Source of the DNA: Marinosulfonomonas sp.
Lineage (GTDB): Bacteria; Pseudomonadota; Alphaproteobacteria; Rhodobacterales; Rhodobacteraceae
Assembly: GCA_015494385.1 (NCBI GenBank)
Contig: WGBJ01000188.1
Span: 1-5,011, forward strand
Reading direction: 5' to 3'
Length of the DNA stretch: 5,011 nt
Positions 1 to 5,011 of the stretch are shown here, in pieces. A program made the translations under genes and the position numbers. Numbering within the stretch: the first letter of the stretch is position 1; each line of letters starts with the position of its first letter. The notes beneath the pieces were generated by a model that ran no database searches, was not told the origin of the DNA, and saw only the letters and a program-made list of their open reading frames with translations.

Positions 1-653
1 GGGCGATTGATTATCTGACGGCCAACAATCGCGTTGGCTTTGGCGATACCGTGCCGGAATATGAAAGCGGCGAGCTGAATGCCGAAGGCAAACGTGTGGT
101 TGTCATTGGTGGGGGTGACACCGCGATGGATTGTTTGCGCACCGCCATCCGGCAGGGGGCAACATCGGTGAAATGCCTGTACCGGCGGGATAAAAAGAAC
201 ATGCCGGGCAGTATGCGCGAGGTCCAGAACGCCGAAGAGGAAGGCGTGGAATTCGTTTGGCAAACCGCACCCAACGGTTTCATTGGGGATCCGGTCGAAG
301 GGGTAAAAGTTCAGAAAATGCATCTTGGTGCGCCGGATGCCACAGGGCGCCAAAGTCCCGAGGTGATTGAAGGCGCGGACTATACCGAGCCGGCCGATCT
401 GGTGATCATGGCGCTGGGCTTTATGCCCGAAGACCTGCCGACGCTATGGGACGAAGGCGCGCTTGAGGTGACCCGTTGGGGCACCATCAAAGCCGACTTC
501 AAAACCCATGAAACCGCCATCGACGGGGTGTTTGCCGTGGGCGACATCGTGCGGGGGGCCTCTCTGGTGGTCTGGGCGATTGCGGACGGGCGCGAAGCAG
601 CGGATTCGATTTTGGGCTATCTGGACGAAACGGCCAGTGTCGCCGCCGAATAG
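1..653 (+). CDS. gltD: Glutamate synthase [NADPH] small (beta) subunit, 3' part
   Basis: This is the C-terminal part of the GOGAT beta subunit, which oxidises NADPH on FAD and sends electrons through Fe-S clusters to the GltB subunit for glutamate synthesis in the cytosol. The frame is open from base 3 to the TAG at 651-653, giving 216 residues of a family usually about 470-480 long. The missing 5' half should carry the N-terminal 4Fe-4S cysteines and the FAD dinucleotide fold. Visible here is the NADPH-binding fold: a run of hydrophobic residues into GGGDTAMDC (about 96-134), followed by YRRDKKNMPG (about 180-209), whose paired arginines fit binding of the NADPH 2'-phosphate. Near the end, GVFAVGDIVRGAS (about 525-563) and AIADGREAA form the C-terminal FAD-contacting motif. 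Related flavoproteins (NfnB, DPD, the AegA type) share these motifs, but gltB close downstream makes gltD the best call. No frameshift is seen. Confidence 0.95.
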   Translation, partial: AIDYLTANNRVGFGDTVPEYESGELNAEGKRVVVIGGGDTAMDCLRTAIRQGATSVKCLYRRDKKNMPGSMREVQNAEEEGVEFVWQTAPNGFIGDPVEGVKVQKMHLGAPDATGRQSPEVIEGADYTEPADLVIMALGFMPEDLPTLWDEGALEVTRWGTIKADFKTHETAIDGVFAVGDIVRGASLVVWAIADGREAADSILGYLDETASVAAE

Positions 654-658
654 GCGGC
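642..658 (+). other. Short GC hairpin spanning the gltD stop codon
   Basis: GCCGCC at 642-647 and GGCGGC at 653-658 are perfect inverted repeats separated by the five bases GAATA, so the mRNA could form a 6-bp GC stem. The stop codon TAG (651-653) lies across the loop and the first base of the 3' arm. No run of T follows (the next bases are ATCGGAAACGG), so this is not a classical Rho-independent terminator. It might slightly affect mRNA stability or readthrough to the downstream genes, or it may be chance in GC-rich coding sequence. Confidence 0.3.
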
Positions 659-693
659 ATCGGAAACGGATCAGCAGGATTACTTGAATGAAC

Positions 694-698
694 GGAGG
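694..698 (+). promoter_or_regulatory. Ribosome binding site of the GFA-domain gene
   Basis: GGAGG at 694-698 lies 5 bases before the ATG at 704 and fixes that start. It sits in the only intergenic gap of the window (654-703, 50 bp). I see no clear -35/-10 pair or operator there, so the gene is probably cotranscribed with gltD. Confidence 0.75.
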
Positions 699-703
699 AT
701 GAA

Positions 704-1132
704 ATGGACAAAACAGGTCAATGCCTATGCGGCGCCGTGCGTTTCACGATCCGTGATCTGAACCCGGAATTCGGCACCTGTCATTGCAAGATGTGCCAAC
801 GCTGGGCGGGATCGGCGCTGTTGGGGCTGACAGTTCCGGCGGATACGATCCGCTTTGAGGGCGAAGAAAACATCAAACGCTATCAATCCTCGGACTGGGC
901 CGAACGGGCATGGTGCGGGAAACGCGGGTCCGGCCTGTGGTATCAGGTGACGGCCGAGGGGCCGTACCACGGCTATTATCACATGCCGATTGGCCTGTTG
1001 GATGACACATCCGGCCTGATCAATGCGCGCGAGATATATACAGATGCCAAACCGGACGCCTTTGATCTGGCTGGCGAGCGCGAACGGTTGGACACAGCGG
1101 CGACGCTGGCATTATTCGGGGTGGCAGAATGA
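704..1132 (+). CDS. GFA-domain (CENP-V/GFA, glutathione-dependent formaldehyde-activating type) protein
   Basis: This 142-residue protein belongs to the GFA/CENP-V zinc-fold family, named after Paracoccus Gfa, which was proposed to promote adduct formation between formaldehyde and glutathione. Most short members have no proven substrate, so the actual role here is unknown. The family signature is clear: C7-x-C9 in GQCLCGAVRF, then C26-x-C28-x-x-C31 in CHCKMCQRW, then the third zinc motif around WCGKRGSGLWY at residues 70-80. In the family this last motif is normally CxxCGS; here C71 is present but the second cysteine is Arg74 (CGC, 923-925). The C-terminal segment with a KPDAFDLAG-like stretch (about residues 105-115) also fits a common bacterial subgroup. 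No signal peptide is seen, so it should be cytosolic. The start is set by a strong Shine-Dalgarno, and the stop overlaps the next gene's start by 4 bp. Length is normal for short GFA proteins. Its link to glutamate synthase is positional only. Confidence 0.88.
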   Translation: MDKTGQCLCGAVRFTIRDLNPEFGTCHCKMCQRWAGSALLGLTVPADTIRFEGEENIKRYQSSDWAERAWCGKRGSGLWYQVTAEGPYHGYYHMPIGLLDDTSGLINAREIYTDAKPDAFDLAGERERLDTAATLALFGVAE

Positions 1133-1179
1133 AGTGGATGTTGGCGATATTTGCAGTTGTTCCTTTTGCCGCCACTGCC
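1129..1179 (+). other. Predicted Sec signal peptide of the exported unknown protein
   Basis: Codons 1-17 encode a short positive start, a hydrophobic stretch of Leu, Ala, Ile, Phe and Val, and small residues at -3 and -1 (A15, A17) before G18. This is the usual pattern for signal peptidase I cleavage. There is no twin arginine and no cysteine at +1, so Sec export to the periplasm as a soluble protein is the simplest reading. The boundary is estimated by eye. Confidence 0.7.
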
Positions 1180-1851
1180 GGCACCTTCAACCCGCCCAAG
1201 GGCTGCACCGCCTATCTGACAGTGCAGATGAGCAGTTGCAGGGTCGAGCAGCACTGGACCTGCGCCACTGATCCCGAAGGCGAGCATTGGGCGCTGACGA
1301 TAGATGCGGATGGCCCCAGCTATTTACAGCATCTGGACCGCGAATTCCGCTGGCTGGAAAACTACCCGCTACCGGGTGATTTCAAGCGGATATTAAGACA
1401 GCCCGAGGCCGATCCCAATTCCCTGACTGAATTGCTTGAAAAAAGGCGGGACGATTTTGATTTCGAACAAATCGTGCTGCGTGGCGGCAAGCCATATGCG
1501 ACCGAACATGTCACCGGCTTTGACAAGCTGACCGGCACAAAGGTTCGGATTGATGGCGAGGATTTGCTGGTAACGGAATTCCAGTTTCAGGTGGAAAGTA
1601 GTTTGGACGGGCAGGTGTCCCGCACCTATGGCAACCAATACGTCAGCCCGAAATTCCGCCTGTTTTTTCAGGGCCGCGAGACCGAAGAGGTTGGCGGTGA
1701 AACCTATCACTACGATGAAAAACCCATGCTGTTTGTTGAGCCGGGCGAGGCTGGATTTCTGGCGGACAAGCCGGAATTCGGGTGTGACGAGATGATGTCG
1801 GGGCTGCAAATGCCTTTGGCCACCGAAAAGGAGAGACGCGATGAACTATGA
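1129..1851 (+). CDS. Predicted exported protein of unknown function, in the gltD-gltB operon
   Basis: I do not recognise the family of this 240-residue protein. Residues 1-17 look like a Sec signal peptide: a lysine at position 2, a hydrophobic core (about 4-15), and an ATA-G site consistent with signal peptidase I cleavage after residue 17. There is no lipobox cysteine and no later membrane segment. The mature part would be about 223 residues, rich in acidic and aromatic residues, with four cysteines: C26, C37 and C45 close together near the N-terminus, and C219 near the C-terminus. Two periplasmic disulfides are therefore possible. The middle (about 95-180) alternates charged and hydrophobic residues and looks mainly beta. 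The start ATG overlaps the GFA stop (ATGA, 1129-1132), which suggests translational coupling, since only a weak GGGGTGG precedes it. The end overlaps gltB by 11 bp. It is likely a real gene because of the overlaps, the signal peptide and the full-length open frame. Confidence 0.8.
   Translation: MKWMLAIFAVVPFAATAGTFNPPKGCTAYLTVQMSSCRVEQHWTCATDPEGEHWALTIDADGPSYLQHLDREFRWLENYPLPGDFKRILRQPEADPNSLTELLEKRRDDFDFEQIVLRGGKPYATEHVTGFDKLTGTKVRIDGEDLLVTEFQFQVESSLDGQVSRTYGNQYVSPKFRLFFQGRETEEVGGETYHYDEKPMLFVEPGEAGFLADKPEFGCDEMMSGLQMPLATEKERRDEL
1828..1833 (+). promoter_or_regulatory. Ribosome binding site of gltB
   Basis: AAGGAG at 1828-1833 lies 7 bases before the ATG at 1841, inside the end of the upstream gene. 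It selects this ATG over two out-of-frame ATGs at 1848 and 1851. The next in-frame ATG is codon 23 (1907), which has no comparable site and would leave only ten residues before the catalytic cysteine. Confidence 0.85.
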
Positions 1852-1936
1852 TGTGAACTGGGCCAAGGAACAGCAGGACCGGCGCGAATGGCTGGCTGAA
1901 AACGGCATGTATTCCGAAGCCGAGGAGCATTCCTCT
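1841..1936 (+). other. GltB propeptide (32 residues) before the catalytic cysteine
   Basis: In bacterial GOGAT alpha subunits a short N-terminal propeptide (around 36-42 residues in Azospirillum and E. coli) is cleaved so that the cysteine of CGVG becomes the free N-terminal nucleophile. Here 32 residues precede that cysteine, whose TGC codon is at 1937-1939. The segment is acidic near its end (SEAEEHSS). The length follows directly from the chosen start, and cleavage is inferred from the family. Confidence 0.8.
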
Positions 1937-4900
1937 TGCGGGGTCGGGCTGGTTGTTTCGGTGGATGGTAAGGCAAGCCGCAAGGTGGTGGAAAATGGCA
2001 TTGCCGCGCTCAAGGCCGTCTGGCACCGCGGGGCTGTGGATGCCGATGGCAAAACCGGTGATGGCGCGGGTATCCATGTGCAGATTCCGGTCAGGTTTTT
2101 CTATGACCAGATCGAACGCACCGGCCACCAGCCGCATATGGATGAATTGATGGCCGTCGGTCAGGTGTTCCTGCCACGCGAGGATTTCGGGGCGCAGGAA
2201 CAATGCCGGACCATCGTGGAAACCGAAGTGCTGCGCATGGGGTATCGCATTTATGGCTGGCGTCAGGTGCCGGTGAATGTGGGCTGTCTGGGCGAAAAGG
2301 CCAACGCCACTCGCCCGGAAATCGAGCAAATTCTGATTTCCAACTGCAAAGGCGTGGATGAAGACACGTTCGAGCGCGAACTCTATGTGATCCGCCGACG
2401 GATCGAAAAAGCGGCCGTCGAGGCGAATATCAGCGGGCTGTATCTGTGTTCGCTGTCGTGCCGCTCGATCATCTACAAGGGTATGATGCTGGCCGAACAA
2501 GTGGCCGAGTTTTACCCCGATCTGGAAGACGAACGGTTCGAGAGCGCCTTTGCGCTGTATCACCAGCGCTATTCCACCAATACATTCCCGCAGTGGTGGC
2601 TGGCCCAGCCGTTCCGCATGCTGGCCCATAACGGCGAAATCAACACGCTGAAGGGCAATGTGAACTGGATGAAAAGCCATGAAATCCGCATGGCATCATC
2701 CGCGTTCGGCGAACTGGCCGAGGACATCAAGCCGATCATTTCAGGCGGGTCCAGCGACAGTGCGGCACTGGATTCCGTGTTCGAGGTTCTGGTGCGCGCC
2801 GGACGCAACGCACCGATGGCGAAAACCATGCTGGTGCCCGAAAGCTGGAGCAAGCGGGCGGTGGAACTGCCCGAGCCGTGGCGCGATATGTATTCCTACT
2901 GCAACTCGGTGATGGAGCCGTGGGACGGCCCCGCCGCGCTGGCAATGACCGACGGGCGCTGGGTTTGCGCCGGTCTGGATCGCAACGGGTTGCGGCCCAT
3001 GCGCTATGTGGTCACCGGTGATGGCCTGTTGATGGCCGGGTCCGAGGCCGGAATGGTGCCAACGGACGAAGCCACAGTGGTGCGCAAGGGCGCGCTGGGG
3101 CCGGGGCAGATGATTGCCGTGGACATGAAGGAAGGCAAGCTGTTCAAGGACCGCGAGCTAAAGGACATGCTGGCCGCCAGTCAGCCGTTTGGCGAATGGG
3201 TTGGCAAGATTGTCGATCTGGAAGACACATTGGACGGTATTTCCGAAGCCCCGATTTTCACGGGTTCGGAACTGCGCAAACGCCAGATTGCGGCAGGTTA
3301 CACCATCGAGGAGCTGGAGCAGATTCTGGCGCCGATGGCCGAGGATGGCAAAGAGGTTCTGGCCAGCATGGGGGATGACACGCCCTCGGCTGTGTTGTCG
3401 GAACGCTATCGCCCGCTAAGCCATTTCTTCCGGCAGAATTTCTCGCAGGTCACCAACCCGCCGATCGACAGTTTGCGCGAATATCGGGTGATGAGCCTGA
3501 AAACCCGTTTCGGCAACCTGAAGAACGTGCTGGACGAAAGCAGCAGCCAGACCGAAATTCTGGTGCTGGAAAGCCCCTTTGTGGGCAACGCGCAATTCGC
3601 CAAATTGCTGGAACATCTGGGCGATTCCGTGGTGGCGATTGACTGTTCCTATGATGTGGACGCCGGCGAAGGTGCCCTGCAAGAAGCATTGGAACGGATC
3701 AGAAGCGAAGCCGAGGATGCGGTGCGCTCGGGGGCCGGTCATATCGTTCTGACGGATGAAGAGCAGAACGAGAACCGCGTGCCCTTGCCGATGATTCTGG
3801 CAACATCTGCGGTGCATTCATGGCTGACGCGCAAAGGGTTGCGCACCTTCTGTTCGATCAATGTGCGCTCGGCCGAATGTATTGATCCGCACTATTTTGC
3901 CGTGCTGATCGGCTGTGGTGCGACCGTGGTCAACGCCTATCTGGCCGAGGATTCCTTGGCCGACCGGATCGAACGGGGTCTGCTGGATTGCACCCTGACC
4001 GAGGCCGTCGCCCGTTACCGCGCGGCGATTGATGCGGGGCTGCTAAAGATCATGGCCAAGATGGGGATCAGCGTGATTTCCTCTTACCGTGGCGGTCTGA
4101 ACTTCGAGGCCGTGGGCCTGTCCCGCGCGATGGTGGCCGAATATTTCCCCGGCATGATCAGCCGCATTTCCGGCATCGGCCTGCACGGTATCCAGCGCAA
4201 GCTGGGCAAGGTGCACGCGATGGGCTGGCGCGGCGGGCAGGATGTGCTGCCAATCGGTGGTTTCTACAAGGCGCGGCGTACTGGCGAAACCCATGCGTGG
4301 ACGGCCAACAACATGCATCTGATGCAGTCGGCTTGCGACAAGGCATCGTTTGAATTGTGGATGCGCTATTCCAAAGCGATGCACAGCAATCCGCCGATCA
4401 ACCTGCGTGACCTGATGGATTTCAAGCCGCTGGGCAAGGCCATTCCGATCGAAGAGGTCGAGAGCATCACTGCGATCCGTAAACGTTTCGTTACACCGGG
4501 CATGTCGCTGGGCGCGCTGTCGCCCGAGGCGCACAAGCTGTTGAATGTGGCGATGAACCGGATCGGCGCGAAATCCGACAGCGGCGAGGGCGGCGAGGAT
4601 CCGGCGCATTTCGTGCCGGAACCCAATGGTGACAATCCGTCGGCCAAGATCAAGCAGGTGGCTTCGGGCCGGTTCGGCGTAACGGCGGAATATCTGAACC
4701 AGTGCGAAGAGCTGGAAATCAAGGTGGCACAGGGCGCGAAACCCGGCGAGGGCGGGCAGTTGCCCGGCATGAAGGTTACCGATCTGATTGCGCGGCTTCG
4801 TCATTCGACCAAAGGCGTGACACTGATTTCCCCGCCGCCGCACCACGATATTTACAGTATCGAGGATCTGGCACAGCTGATTTACGATCTGAAACAGATC

Positions 4901-5011
4901 AATCCCCGCGCCAAGGTGACGGTGAAACTGGTGGCCAGTTCCGGCGTCGGCACGATTGCCGCCGGCGTGGTCAAGGCCAAGGCCGATGTGATCCTGATTT
5001 CCGGCCACAAC
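1841..5011 (+). CDS. gltB: Glutamate synthase [NADPH] large (alpha) subunit, 5' part
   Basis: GltB hydrolyses glutamine and transfers the ammonia to 2-oxoglutarate, giving two glutamates with electrons from GltD. It is the core of the GS-GOGAT pathway in the cytosol. The frame is open without a stop from 1841 to the window edge: 1057 residues of about 1500. The class II glutamine amidotransferase domain covers about residues 33-430. Its nucleophile is Cys33 in SSCGVG, with Arg63 (WHRG), Asn264-Gly265 (AHNGEIN) and Asp306 (SSDS), which correspond to known active-site residues of the Azospirillum enzyme. Residues 1-32 are a propeptide expected to be removed. The central domain follows, about 470-770, with HFFRQNFSQVTNPPID at 528-543. 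The FMN-binding synthase domain starts near 830 and includes GAKSDSGEGGEDP at 909-921, AKPGEGGQLPG at 966-976 and PPPHHD at 998-1003. The 3Fe-4S cysteines and the C-terminal GXGXG helix domain lie beyond the window. The start is backed by AAGGAG 7 bases upstream. No damage is seen. Confidence 0.98.
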   Translation, partial: MNYDVNWAKEQQDRREWLAENGMYSEAEEHSSCGVGLVVSVDGKASRKVVENGIAALKAVWHRGAVDADGKTGDGAGIHVQIPVRFFYDQIERTGHQPHMDELMAVGQVFLPREDFGAQEQCRTIVETEVLRMGYRIYGWRQVPVNVGCLGEKANATRPEIEQILISNCKGVDEDTFERELYVIRRRIEKAAVEANISGLYLCSLSCRSIIYKGMMLAEQVAEFYPDLEDERFESAFALYHQRYSTNTFPQWWLAQPFRMLAHNGEINTLKGNVNWMKSHEIRMASSAFGELAEDIKPIISGGSSDSAALDSVFEVLVRAGRNAPMAKTMLVPESWSKRAVELPEPWRDMYSYCNSVMEPWDGPAALAMTDGRWVCAGLDRNGLRPMRYVVTGDGLLMAGSEAGMVPTDEATVVRKGALGPGQMIAVDMKEGKLFKDRELKDMLAASQPFGEWVGKIVDLEDTLDGISEAPIFTGSELRKRQIAAGYTIEELEQILAPMAEDGKEVLASMGDDTPSAVLSERYRPLSHFFRQNFSQVTNPPIDSLREYRVMSLKTRFGNLKNVLDESSSQTEILVLESPFVGNAQFAKLLEHLGDSVVAIDCSYDVDAGEGALQEALERIRSEAEDAVRSGAGHIVLTDEEQNENRVPLPMILATSAVHSWLTRKGLRTFCSINVRSAECIDPHYFAVLIGCGATVVNAYLAEDSLADRIERGLLDCTLTEAVARYRAAIDAGLLKIMAKMGISVISSYRGGLNFEAVGLSRAMVAEYFPGMISRISGIGLHGIQRKLGKVHAMGWRGGQDVLPIGGFYKARRTGETHAWTANNMHLMQSACDKASFELWMRYSKAMHSNPPINLRDLMDFKPLGKAIPIEEVESITAIRKRFVTPGMSLGALSPEAHKLLNVAMNRIGAKSDSGEGGEDPAHFVPEPNGDNPSAKIKQVASGRFGVTAEYLNQCEELEIKVAQGAKPGEGGQLPGMKVTDLIARLRHSTKGVTLISPPPHHDIYSIEDLAQLIYDLKQINPRAKVTVKLVASSGVGTIAAGVVKAKADVILISGHN

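Noticed and set aside
642..664. Possible Rho-independent terminator after gltD
   Set aside because: The stem is only 6 bp and no T-tract follows. Downstream genes are close and on the same strand, so termination here is unlikely.
979..1287. Short open frames around the GFA and exported-protein junction on both strands (also 1023-1271 plus)
   Set aside because: They overlap two better supported genes, lack ribosome binding sites and show no motif.
1428..1470. A-rich patch within the exported-protein gene, considered as a sign of foreign DNA
   Set aside because: It is short and encodes an ordinary Glu/Lys/Asp-rich helix. The rest of the gene resembles its neighbours in base use, so transfer is not supported.
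247..1776. Several GAATTC hexamers (near 250, 768, 1342, 1578 and 1773)
   Set aside because: They fall in different coding frames and mostly encode Glu-Phe or similar pairs. There is no regular spacing or flanking repeat to suggest a functional element.
1643..2680. A 345-codon open frame on the minus strand
   Set aside because: It lies opposite gltB and the end of the exported-protein gene, both supported by motifs and ribosome binding sites. Its translation has no recognisable motif and is His/Ile/Ala/Phe-rich, typical of an antisense shadow of GC-rich coding sequence.
4043..5008. A 321-codon open frame on the minus strand
   Set aside because: It is entirely antisense to the conserved FMN-binding part of gltB. 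The His/Gln-rich composition is that of reverse-strand codons of a GC-rich gene, and no start signal or family motif is seen.

Overview
This window looks like ordinary chromosomal DNA from an alphaproteobacterium, most likely Rhodobacterales (roseobacter or Paracoccus type). That placement is an inference from the moderately high GC, the codon use, the GltB/GltD type and the gltD-first gene order. It was not tested by a search. All convincing genes lie on the + strand and are packed head to tail as one apparent operon. There are no RNA genes, mobile elements, CRISPR arrays or long gene-free stretches.

Layout: (1) positions 1-653 hold the 3' part of gltD, the NADPH-oxidising small subunit of glutamate synthase. 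(2) After a 50-bp gap with a good ribosome binding site comes a 142-residue GFA-domain (CENP-V/GFA zinc-fold) protein at 704-1132. One of its normally conserved cysteines appears replaced by arginine. (3) Overlapping it by 4 bp (ATGA) is a 240-residue protein at 1129-1851. It has a predicted Sec signal peptide and four cysteines, and I do not recognise its family. (4) Overlapping that by 11 bp is gltB at 1841-5011, the glutamate synthase large subunit. It is open to the window edge and visible for 1057 residues of an expected roughly 1500.

How they work together: GltB hydrolyses glutamine and passes the ammonia through an internal channel to 2-oxoglutarate at its FMN/3Fe-4S site. GltD supplies the electrons from NADPH. 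Together they make glutamate in the GS-GOGAT ammonium assimilation pathway. The order here is gltD first and gltB last, with two genes of no obvious GOGAT role between them, one predicted cytosolic and one predicted exported. The short overlaps suggest the last three genes are translated in a coupled way. No promoter or convincing terminator is visible, so the transcript probably starts upstream of the window and runs past its end.

I found no clear novel system. The points most worth checking are the two conserved-looking passenger genes inside the GOGAT operon and the altered zinc-site cysteine in the GFA protein.
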